In this document: one piece after another, positions 56,550 to 64,000 of the stretch
Layout: every line of letters starts with the position of its first letter
Numbering within the stretch: the first letter of the stretch is position 1
Source: Pelomonas sp. BJYL3
GTDB taxonomy: Bacteria > Pseudomonadota > Gammaproteobacteria > Burkholderiales > Burkholderiaceae_C
NCBI RefSeq assembly: GCF_027257975.1
Contig: NZ_JANZKX010000007.1
Coordinates: 324,692 to 388,691 of the forward strand
Direction of reading: 5' to 3'
DNA length: 64,000 nucleotides
Position numbers and translations under genes: made by a program
The notes under the pieces: generated by a model
Seen by the model: only the letters and a program-made list of their open reading frames with translations
Told to the model about the DNA's origin: nothing
Databases searched by the model: none

Positions 56550-56783
56550 TCAGAGCTCGCCCTTGGCGCGCAGATCAGCGACGACTTGTTCGATACCGAC
56601 CTTGTCGATCAGACGCAGAGCGGCATTGCTCACGCGCAGACGCACCCAGCGGTTTTCGGTTTCCAGCCAGAAACGACGGTACTGCAGGTTGGGCAGGAAA
56701 CGACGCTTGGTTTTGTTGTTGGCGTGGGAAACATTGTTGCCCACCATGGGCTTCTTGCCCGTGACTTGACAGACGCGTGCCAT
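56550..56783 (-). CDS. rpmB: 50S ribosomal protein L28
   Basis: 77 residues, [20 protein letters not shown] to the C-terminal [18 protein letters not shown], a standard L28. A single cysteine in CQVTGK is conserved in many bacteria; zinc-binding partner cysteines are missing. First gene of the rpmB-rpmG operon. Confidence 0.96.
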   Translation of the reverse strand: MARVCQVTGKKPMVGNNVSHANNKTKRRFLPNLQYRRFWLETENRWVRLRVSNAALRLIDKVGIEQVVADLRAKGEL

Positions 56784-56938
56784 GACGCTTCTCCGGTTCG
56801 AATTTCTTTACCAGATGCCAAGGCCCGGTTTCTCCAGACCCTGACATCCCATTGACCGCTCTATGCCTGCTAAACCCACGAACGCACGCAAGGTGTGCTC
56901 ACAGGGGCGATCCATCCGGCAGGCAAGCCAAAGAGTAT

Positions 56939-56994
56939 AGCTGAAAAAGGGGCAGCCGCCCAGGGGCGGCCGTTTCGAGCTGAAAAAGGGCAGC
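56939..56994 (-). terminator. Hairpin and short direct repeat after trxB
   Basis: The block AGCTGAAAAAGG-GCAGC occurs twice (56939-56957, 56978-56994). Between them GCCGCC / GGCGGC (56955-56970, 4-nt loop) forms a stem; on the minus strand it is followed by TGCCCCTTTTT. This is probably the trxB terminator. Confidence 0.55.
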
Positions 56995-57029
56995 GCGGCC
57001 CGGGCAGGGCTCGGGTGCGCCGGTGCCGA

Positions 57030-57992
<963 letters not shown>

Positions 57993-58155
57993 TCAGCTGG
58001 GGTTGCAGTCAGGACACACAAGGGGACAAGGTTTTACGATTCATGCCAAACCCTATGGAGGCACGTGACTTAATTGGCACAATGCAGCCATTCTAGGGAA
58101 GTCAAGCGGCGCCAGCCTGACGCCACCCCAATGACCACAGCTTAGGAGCTCATTC

Positions 58156-58821
58156 ATGGCCATGCTGTCCAATCTGGACCTGATTCGTCGCGTGCCCTTG
58201 TTCTCGTTGCTGACGACTGACCAGGCGCAGTCGATCGCAGACAGCGTGATCAAGCGTCGCTTCAAGCGCGGCGAGGTGGTGGTGGAGCAGGGCACCAAGT
58301 CCAACGCGCTGTTCATTCTGCTGAACGGCCGGGCCCGTGTGTTGACGGCTGACAACCGCGGCCGTGAAGTCATCCTCGCCGTGCTGCAGAACGGCGACTA
58401 CGTCGGCGAGATGAGCCTGATTGACGGCGAGCCCCATTCCGCCACCGTGCGCGCCGAGGTCCAGACCGACATGCTGGTGCTGGGCCGCAATGAATTCGCC
58501 CGCTGCCTGCCCGAGAGCAGCAGCCTGTCCTACGGCATCCTGCGCGGCCTGGTGGCCCGGCTGCGCAATGCGGACCGCCAGATCGAGTCCCTGGCCCTGC
58601 TGGACGTCTATGGCCGTGTGGCCCGCACCCTGCTGGACATGTCCGAGGAAGACAAGGGCATCAAGATCATCCGCGGCAAGGTCTCGCGTCAGGACATGGC
58701 CAAGGTGGTCGGCGCCTCCCGCGAGATGGTCAGCCGCGTGATGAAGGACCTGGAAGACCGCGGCGTCATCGAGACCCTGGAGAACGGCTCCGTGGTCATC
58801 AAGGAACGTCTGCACGACTGA
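58156..58821 (+). CDS. Crp/Fnr family transcriptional regulator
   Basis: 221 residues. N-terminal cyclic-nucleotide-binding-like beta-roll with GDYVGEMSLIDGEPHSATVRA, close to the cAMP pocket signature (GE-x6-R-SA), a long dimer helix and a winged helix-turn-helix. No N-terminal cysteine cluster, so it is not an oxygen-sensing Fe-S FNR. The recognition helix SREMVSR has R189-E190 as in CRP and E190-S193-R194 as in FNR, so its site preference could be either type. It follows an AGGAG site. Confidence 0.92.
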   Translation: MAMLSNLDLIRRVPLFSLLTTDQAQSIADSVIKRRFKRGEVVVEQGTKSNALFILLNGRARVLTADNRGREVILAVLQNGDYVGEMSLIDGEPHSATVRAEVQTDMLVLGRNEFARCLPESSSLSYGILRGLVARLRNADRQIESLALLDVYGRVARTLLDMSEEDKGIKIIRGKVSRQDMAKVVGASREMVSRVMKDLEDRGVIETLENGSVVIKERLHD

Positions 58822-58885
58822 TCCGGCTGCGGATCCTGTTTCAGATGCCGGCCCGGCGCCGGCTGGCTGACTGCATTTCCTGGGC

Positions 58886-58891
58886 CACAAT
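58886..58891 (+). promoter_or_regulatory. -10 box 6 nt before the ftsK start
   Basis: CACAAT at 58886-58891, ATG at 58898. No Shine-Dalgarno; the transcript is probably leaderless if this promoter is used. Confidence 0.35.
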
Positions 58892-58897
58892 CGCGGG

Positions 58898-61267
58898 ATG
58901 AGTTTTCCCCTGGGTTCCCTGACGGGCGCGGAGGACGCCGCCCCGGCCGACAAGGTCTACAAGCGCCAGCCCTCCAAGAAGGCCAGGCCGGCGCCCGCGC
59001 CGGCCAGCGCCTCGCTGCGCACGCCGCTGTGGCTGATCCTGGGCGGCCTCGTCTGGTGCCTGGTGCTGCTGGCCCTGCTGACGCATGACCGTGGCGACGC
59101 CGCCTTCTCCATCGCCGGCAGCAAGGACCACGTGAGCAACCGCGTGGGCACCCTGGGCGCCTGGATTTCCGACCTCCTGCTCTTCGGCTTCGGCTACTCG
59201 GCCTGGTGGCTGATGCTGGTGGCCCTGCGCCGCTGGCTGGGCGGCCTGGCCGATGTGCTGCGCACCGAGCCGGTCTTCGACGAGACCCCCGTCTGGCAGC
59301 GCCGCGGCCTCTGGGGGCTGGGCCTCGTGCTGCTGATGTGCGCCAGCTGCGCGCTCGAATGGACCCGCCTCTACGGCTGGGAGGCGCGCCTGCCCGGCGC
59401 CCATGCGGGCGGCGTGCTGGGCTATGCCCTGGGTCCCTGGAGCATGAAGCTGCTGGGCTTTGCCGGCTCCGGCCTGGTCTGGATCGTGGCCCTGCTGGCC
59501 GGCAGCGCGCTGGCGCTGCAGTTCTCCTGGATGCGCCTGGCCGAACTGATCGGCACCCGCATCGATGAATTCCGCCAGCGCAACGTCGACCGCCGCGAGG
59601 TGGCCGAGGACAAGCGCGTGGGCAAGAAGGCCAAGCGCGAGCGCGAGCAGGTCGTCGAGGTCGAGCGCCAGGTGGTCGAGGAACACGTGCCCATCGTGAT
59701 CGAGGCCCCGGTGGTCGAGGTGCCGCAGTCCACCCGCGTGGCCAAGGAGCGCCAGACCACGCTGTTCAGCGAGCTGGCCGACACCAAGCTCCCCCAGGTC
59801 GACCTGCTGGACGCCGCGCCGCCGCGCGTCGAGACGGTCACGCCCGAGTCGCTGGAGATGACCAGCCGCATGATCGAGAAGAAGCTGCGCGACTTCGGCG
59901 TCGAGGTGCGCGTGGTGGCGGCCTCGCCGGGCCCGGTGATCACGCGCTACGAGATCGAGCCGGCCACGGGCGTCAAGGGCTCGCAGATCGTCAACCTCGC
60001 CAAGGACCTGGCCCGCTCGCTGAGCCTGGTCTCCATCCGCGTGGTCGAGACCATCCCGGGCAAGAACTACATGGCCCTGGAGCTGCCCAATGCGCGGCGC
60101 CAGACCATCCGTCTGTCCGAGATCCTGGGTTCGCAGATCTACGCCGACGCGCCCTCGCAGCTGACCATGGGCCTGGGCAAGGACATCGTCGGCGCCCCCG
60201 TGGTAGCCGACCTCGCCAAGATGCCGCACTGCCTGGTGGCCGGCACCACCGGCTCGGGCAAGTCGGTGGGGATCAACGCCATGATCCTCTCGCTGCTCTA
60301 CAAGGCCGAGGCGCGCGACGTGCGCCTGATCCTCATCGATCCCAAGATGCTGGAAATGAGCGTCTACGAGGGCATCCCGCACCTGCTGGCGCCCGTCGTG
60401 ACGGACATGAAGCAGGCCGGCAACGCGCTGAACTGGTGCGTGGGCGAGATGGAGCGGCGCTACAAGTTCATGTCCAAGCTGGGCGTGCGCAACCTCGCCG
60501 GCTACAACAAGAAGATCGACGAGGCCAAGGAACGCGGCGAGAAGATCGACAACCCCTTCAGCCTCACGCCCGAGCAGCCCGAGCCGCTGGAGCGCCTGCC
60601 CTTCATCGTCGTCGTGATCGACGAGCTGGCCGACCTGATGATGGTGGTCGGCAAGCAGATCGAGGAGCTGATCGCCCGCCTGGCCCAGAAGGCCCGCGCC
60701 GCCGGCATCCACCTGATCCTGGCCACGCAGCGGCCCTCGGTGGACGTGATCACCGGCCTGATCAAGGCCAACATCCCGACGCGCCTGTCCTTCCAGGTCT
60801 CCAGCAAGATTGACAGCCGCACCATCCTCGACCAGATGGGCGCCGAGGCCCTGCTGGGCATGGGTGACATGCTCTACATGGCCTCGGGCACCGGCCTGCC
60901 CACCCGCGTGCACGGCGCCTTCGTCAGCGATGACGAGGTGCACCGCGTCGTCGAGTACCTGAAGGCCCAGGGCGGCGAGCCCAACTACATCGAGGGCATC
61001 CTCGAAGGCGGCGTGCTGGAGAGCGAGGGCGGCGGCGAGGGCGGCGGGGGAGGCGGCGGGGACGCCGAGGCCGACCCCATGTACGACCAGGCCGTGGCCG
61101 TGGTGCTGCAGCACAAGCGTGCCTCCATTTCCCTGGTCCAGCGCCACCTGCGCATCGGCTACAACCGGGCCGCCCGCTTGCTGGAGCAGATGGAGAAATC
61201 CGGTCTGGTTGGCGGCATGGCCACCAACGGCAGCCGAGAACTGATCGTGCCCAAGCGAGACGAATGA
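58898..61267 (+). CDS. ftsK: DNA translocase FtsK
   Basis: 789 residues. Four N-terminal membrane helices (about 43-220) anchor it at the division septum, a short Glu/Val-rich linker follows, then the hexameric motor: alpha domain, beta domain with Walker A GTTGSGKS (449-456) and Walker [13 protein letters not shown], and after a Gly-rich linker ([12 protein letters not shown]) the gamma winged helix that reads KOPS sequences ([18 protein letters not shown]). It pumps DNA towards dif and activates XerCD at the septum. Linker much shorter than in E. coli. Its stop overlaps lolA (ATGA). Confidence 0.96.
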   Translation: MSFPLGSLTGAEDAAPADKVYKRQPSKKARPAPAPASASLRTPLWLILGGLVWCLVLLALLTHDRGDAAFSIAGSKDHVSNRVGTLGAWISDLLLFGFGYSAWWLMLVALRRWLGGLADVLRTEPVFDETPVWQRRGLWGLGLVLLMCASCALEWTRLYGWEARLPGAHAGGVLGYALGPWSMKLLGFAGSGLVWIVALLAGSALALQFSWMRLAELIGTRIDEFRQRNVDRREVAEDKRVGKKAKREREQVVEVERQVVEEHVPIVIEAPVVEVPQSTRVAKERQTTLFSELADTKLPQVDLLDAAPPRVETVTPESLEMTSRMIEKKLRDFGVEVRVVAASPGPVITRYEIEPATGVKGSQIVNLAKDLARSLSLVSIRVVETIPGKNYMALELPNARRQTIRLSEILGSQIYADAPSQLTMGLGKDIVGAPVVADLAKMPHCLVAGTTGSGKSVGINAMILSLLYKAEARDVRLILIDPKMLEMSVYEGIPHLLAPVVTDMKQAGNALNWCVGEMERRYKFMSKLGVRNLAGYNKKIDEAKERGEKIDNPFSLTPEQPEPLERLPFIVVVIDELADLMMVVGKQIEELIARLAQKARAAGIHLILATQRPSVDVITGLIKANIPTRLSFQVSSKIDSRTILDQMGAEALLGMGDMLYMASGTGLPTRVHGAFVSDDEVHRVVEYLKAQGGEPNYIEGILEGGVLESEGGGEGGGGGGGDAEADPMYDQAVAVVLQHKRASISLVQRHLRIGYNRAARLLEQMEKSGLVGGMATNGSRELIVPKRDE

Positions 61268-61896
61268 ACTTCCTGAATTTCAAGCCTTCCCGCCGCCTGC
61301 TGTGTGCCGCGGCCTTCCTGCTGGGGTCAGGTCTTGCCCAGGCCGACGCCACCCAGTCGCTCAAGGACTTCGTGCGCGAGGTCAAGAGCGGCCGCGCCAG
61401 CTTCAGCCAGACCGTCACCGCACCAGACGGCAAGCGCAAGAAGACCTCCAGCGGCACCTTCGAATTCCAGCGCCCGAACCTGTTCCGCTTCCAGTACCAG
61501 AAGCCCTTCGAGCAGCTGATCGTGGGGGATGGCCAGAAGGTCTGGACCTTCGACCCGGACCTCAACCAGGCCAGCTCCCGCCGCATCGGCCAGGCCCTGT
61601 CCGGCACGCCGGCGGCGCTGCTGGCGGGGGGCAACGTCGAGAAGGACTTCGAGCTCAAGGCTCAGCCCAGCGAGGCCGGTGTGGACTGGGTCCTGGCCCT
61701 GCCGCGCCAGGCGGACGGCAACATCCAGCAGCTGCGCATCGGCTTCAAGGGCCGCGAGCTGGTCGCGCTGGAGGTGCTGGACGCCTTCGGCCAGCGCTCC
61801 CTGATGCAGCTGAGCCAGCTGCAGACCAATGTGGCGATCGGTGCCGAGCGCTTCCGCTTCGAGGTCCCCAAGGGCGTGGACCTGCTGGAGCAATGA
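61264..61896 (+). CDS. lolA: Outer membrane lipoprotein carrier protein LolA
   Basis: 210 residues with a signal peptide ending GLAQAD. The periplasmic chaperone carries lipoproteins from LolCDE to LolB. Conserved segments: [30 protein letters not shown] and DLNQ. Overlaps ftsK by 4 bp, so coupled. The signal-peptide codons contain an inverted copy of the CAAGACCTGACCCC motif (61323-61336). Confidence 0.93.
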   Translation: MNFLNFKPSRRLLCAAAFLLGSGLAQADATQSLKDFVREVKSGRASFSQTVTAPDGKRKKTSSGTFEFQRPNLFRFQYQKPFEQLIVGDGQKVWTFDPDLNQASSRRIGQALSGTPAALLAGGNVEKDFELKAQPSEAGVDWVLALPRQADGNIQQLRIGFKGRELVALEVLDAFGQRSLMQLSQLQTNVAIGAERFRFEVPKGVDLLEQ

Positions 61897-61917
61897 GGGC
61901 AGGGCGCTGGCGGCAGC

Positions 61918-63282
61918 ATGTCTGAGAACGCTTCCCTGTTCGGCGACGAGCCGGCGCCCGAGGCACCGAAGTCCTCGCGGCCTGCGGCCTCGCCCGGCAA
62001 GGCCTACCAGCCCTTGCCGGAGCGCCTGCGGCCGCGCCATCTGGACGAAGTCATCGGCCAGCGCCAGCTGCTGGGCGAGGGCATGCCCCTGCGCGTGGCC
62101 TTCGAGACCGGACGCCTGCATTCCATGATCCTGTGGGGGCCGCCTGGCGTGGGCAAGACCACGCTGGCACGGCTGCTGGCCCAGGCTTTCGATGCGCAGT
62201 TCATCAGCATCTCCGCGGTGCTGGGCGGCGTGAAGGAGATCCGCGAGGCGGTCGAGCGCGCCCAGGTCGCGGCGGCCCAGGGCCGGCGCACCATCGTCTT
62301 CGTGGACGAGGTGCACCGCTTCAACAAGTCCCAGCAGGATGCCTTCCTGCCGCACGTGGAGTCCGGCCTCTTCACCTTCATCGGCGCCACCACGGAGAAC
62401 CCTTCCTTCGAGGTCAACTCGGCCTTGCTGTCCCGTGCCAGCGTGCATGTGCTCAAGTCCCTGGACGAGGAGGACCTGCTGGCCCTGGTCCGCCGCGGCG
62501 AGGCTGCCCTGGCCTGCCCGCCCTTCACCGAGGCCGCCGCCAAGCGCCTGGTGGCCTATGCCGACGGCGATGCGCGGCGCCTGCTGAACGCGGTGGAGAC
62601 CGCCGCGCAGCTGGCACCGCCGGGCCTGGCCAGCATCGACGAGACCCAGCTCGAGCGCGCCCTGGGCGAGCAGCTGAGGCGCTACGACAAGGGCGGCGAG
62701 CAGTTCTACGACGTCATCTCGGCCCTGCACAAGTCCGTGCGCGGCTCGGACCCGGACGCCGCCCTGTACTGGTTCTGCCGCATGCTGGACGGCGGGGTCG
62801 ACGCCCGCTACATCTCCCGCCGCCTGATCCGCATGGCCAGCGAGGACATCGGCCTGGCCGATCCCCGCGCGCTGCGGATCTGCCTGGACGCCGCAGACAC
62901 CTACGAGCGCCTGGGCTCGCCCGAGGGAGAACTCACGCTGGCGCAGGCCGTGGTCTACCTGGCCATTGCGCCCAAGTCCAATGCGGTGTACACCGCCTAC
63001 AAAGCCGCGCGGGCCCTGGTCAAGCAGGATGCCAGCCGGCCCGTGCCCCTGCATCTGCGCAATGCGCCGACCCGCTTGATGAAGGACCTGGGCTATGGGC
63101 ATGAGTACCGCTACGCGCATGATTTCCCCGGCGCCTTTGTGGCTGGGGAGCAGTACCTGCCGGACGGGCTGGAGGACCAGCGCTTCTACGAGCCCGTGCC
63201 ACGCGGGCTGGAGATCCGCATCGGCGACCGCCTGGCCGAGCTGCGTCGTCTCAATGCCGAGGCGGGCGATGCCGAGGACTGA
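61918..63282 (+). CDS. rarA: Replication-associated recombination protein RarA
   Basis: 454-residue AAA+ ATPase (MgsA) related to clamp loaders and Werner-interacting proteins, acting at stalled forks. Walker A GPPGVGKTTL, Walker B IVFVDEVHRF, sensor 1 FIGATTENPSF, arginine region LLSRASVHVL, then the tetramerisation domain with HKSVRGSDPDAALYWF. It starts 21 bp after lolA, completing a ftsK-lolA-rarA operon. Confidence 0.95.
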   Translation: MSENASLFGDEPAPEAPKSSRPAASPGKAYQPLPERLRPRHLDEVIGQRQLLGEGMPLRVAFETGRLHSMILWGPPGVGKTTLARLLAQAFDAQFISISAVLGGVKEIREAVERAQVAAAQGRRTIVFVDEVHRFNKSQQDAFLPHVESGLFTFIGATTENPSFEVNSALLSRASVHVLKSLDEEDLLALVRRGEAALACPPFTEAAAKRLVAYADGDARRLLNAVETAAQLAPPGLASIDETQLERALGEQLRRYDKGGEQFYDVISALHKSVRGSDPDAALYWFCRMLDGGVDARYISRRLIRMASEDIGLADPRALRICLDAADTYERLGSPEGELTLAQAVVYLAIAPKSNAVYTAYKAARALVKQDASRPVPLHLRNAPTRLMKDLGYGHEYRYAHDFPGAFVAGEQYLPDGLEDQRFYEPVPRGLEIRIGDRLAELRRLNAEAGDAED

Positions 63283-63352
63283 GGCCTCACCCCCTGTTTC
63301 GGTCCTTGCGCCAGCGGGTTATCCCCAGCGAGCCGCTCCCGCGGCGCACTCC

Positions 63353-63358
63353 TAAAAT
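63353..63358 (+). promoter_or_regulatory. -10-like box in the livH leader
   Basis: TAAAAT at 63353-63358, in the context CTCC-TAAAAT-CCGCGG that resembles other -10 boxes here. Start expected near 63365. The -35 region is poor. Confidence 0.35.
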
Positions 63359-63391
63359 CCGCGGCCATATGCTGAGTCCCTCCGGCACCCC

Positions 63392-63423
63392 AGCCCGCTG
63401 CTTCGAAGGTCGCGGGCTTTTTT
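63392..63423 (+). terminator. Intrinsic terminator between rarA and livH
   Basis: 7-bp stem AGCCCGC / GCGGGCT, 13-nt loop, then six T. It lies 110 bp after rarA and 83 bp before livH. It may end the ftsK-lolA-rarA transcript, or attenuate or shorten a transcript from the TAAAAT box. Confidence 0.75.
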
Positions 63424-63505
63424 CTTGGGGCCCCGGAGACTCGGGCGCGCTCATCCCTGATCCGGTCGCCGTCTCCTCAGCACGGCAAGGAAGTGGAGTT
63501 TTTTG

Positions 63506-64000
63506 ATGGAAACATTCATCCAGCAGATCATCAACGGCCTGGTGCTCGGGAGCATGTATGCGCTCGTGGCCCTGGGCTACACCATGGTGTACGGCATCAT
63601 CAACCTGATCAATTTCGCGCATGGCGAGATCCTCATGGTCGGGGCACTGGTGAGCTGGACCGTGGCCACGGCCCTGGCCGATTCCGGCCTGCCTGGCTGG
63701 GCACTCATGGGCATCGGCCTGCTGTGCGCCATCGTGGTCTGCTCGGTGCTCAATTTCGCGATCGAGAAAATCGCCTACCGCCCGCTGCGCAACGCGCCGC
63801 GCCTGGCGCCGCTGATCACGGCGATGGGCATGTCGCTGCTGCTGCAGACGCTGGCGATGATCGTGTGGAAGCCGAACCCGAAGCCCTTCCCGCTGCTGCT
63901 GCCCACTGAGCCCTTCAACCTGGGCGGCCCGGTGATCACGGTGACGCAGGTGCTGATCCTGGTGCTGACGGTGGTGATCCTGGCGGCGCTGATGTACCTG
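63506..64000 (+). CDS. livH: Branched-chain amino acid ABC transporter permease LivH, N-terminal part
   Basis: 165 codons before the window edge, 3' end missing. Starts METFIQQIINGLVLGSMYAL after GGAG. Membrane helices include YGIINLINFAHGEILM, the LivH family signature, and EKIAYRPLRNAPRLAPLI, the cytoplasmic loop that contacts the ATPase. It should form the inner-membrane channel with LivM for leucine, isoleucine, valine or related substrates; the other subunits would follow outside the window. Confidence 0.95.
   Translation, partial: METFIQQIINGLVLGSMYALVALGYTMVYGIINLINFAHGEILMVGALVSWTVATALADSGLPGWALMGIGLLCAIVVCSVLNFAIEKIAYRPLRNAPRLAPLITAMGMSLLLQTLAMIVWKPNPKPFPLLLPTEPFNLGGPVITVTQVLILVLTVVILAALMYL

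Noticed and set aside
58156..58821. Naming the regulator fnr because of the FNR-type box nearby
   Set aside because: It lacks the cysteine cluster needed for the oxygen-sensing Fe-S centre and has a cAMP-pocket-like signature.
61323..61336. The inverted CAAGACCTGACCCC copy as a regulatory site for lolA
   Set aside because: It lies within signal-peptide codons well inside the ftsK-lolA operon; it is kept only as a member of the repeat set.

Overview
The window is GC-rich, densely packed bacterial chromosome. Its content points to a betaproteobacterium of the order Burkholderiales, most likely the Rubrivivax/Leptothrix/Roseateles side. Evidence includes a PEP-CTERM/exosortase-type PrsT lipoprotein, DUF3717, a pair of RhlE-type DEAD-box helicases, and the neighbourhoods trpS-DUF1289-MATE and crp-ftsK-lolA-rarA. 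The genus is inference. I saw no rRNA, tRNA, CRISPR array, insertion sequence or prophage gene, so this looks like core chromosome with some lineage-specific genes.

1-9.2 kb (almost all minus strand): the start of a secreted protein cut by the window edge, with a sigma-54-like promoter; prsT; yajQ; divergent murB; then a likely operon argG - molybdopterin-fold periplasmic protein - hybrid phosphorelay kinase. 9.4-18.5 kb: acyl-CoA ligase, small acetyltransferase, prolyl oligopeptidase, YaeQ, a secreted coiled-coil protein, a lone receiver protein, phosphofructokinase, a short-chain dehydrogenase and two small membrane or secreted proteins. 18.5-28.7 kb: a translationally coupled minus operon (M48 protease - phhB - rsgA), then orn, a pabB-pabC fusion, a striking histone-H1-like/SWIM/degenerate SNF2 protein, and a DEAD-box helicase with a long leader. 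28.7-35.7 kb: cold-shock/DUF1294 protein, acetyltransferase, CYTH protein, pyrD, DAHP synthase, rpiA, an unknown protein and a secreted M4 metalloprotease.

35.8-45.3 kb: soluble histidine kinase, mnmC, a beta-CASP metallo-hydrolase, a second rhlE whose apparent promoter is followed at once by an intrinsic terminator, and ettA. 45.4-52.8 kb: a CpxP/Spy-like gene with its own response regulator and kinase, a MATE exporter, a DUF3717-DUF1289 protein, trpS, purN, DUF1345 and DUF1653. 52.9-64 kb: RsmB-type rRNA methyltransferase, a fatty acid desaturase with an FNR-type box near -42, DUF3016, rpmG (L33), rpmB (L28), trxB, a Crp/Fnr regulator, ftsK, lolA, rarA and the start of livH.

Most genes are housekeeping: cell wall (murB), arginine, pyrimidine, purine, folate and aromatic synthesis, translation and RNA decay (rsgA, trpS, ettA, orn, mnmC, L28/L33, two RhlE), chromosome segregation and repair (ftsK, rarA), and envelope biogenesis (lolA, PrsT, CpxP-like system). 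The most unusual items are the H1-tailed degenerate SNF2 protein, the molybdopterin-fold protein lacking the metal-binding cysteine beside a full phosphorelay kinase, the terminator placed directly behind the rhlE promoter, the FNR-type site on an oxygen-requiring desaturase, and a recurring pattern of -10 boxes 6-8 nt before the start codon.
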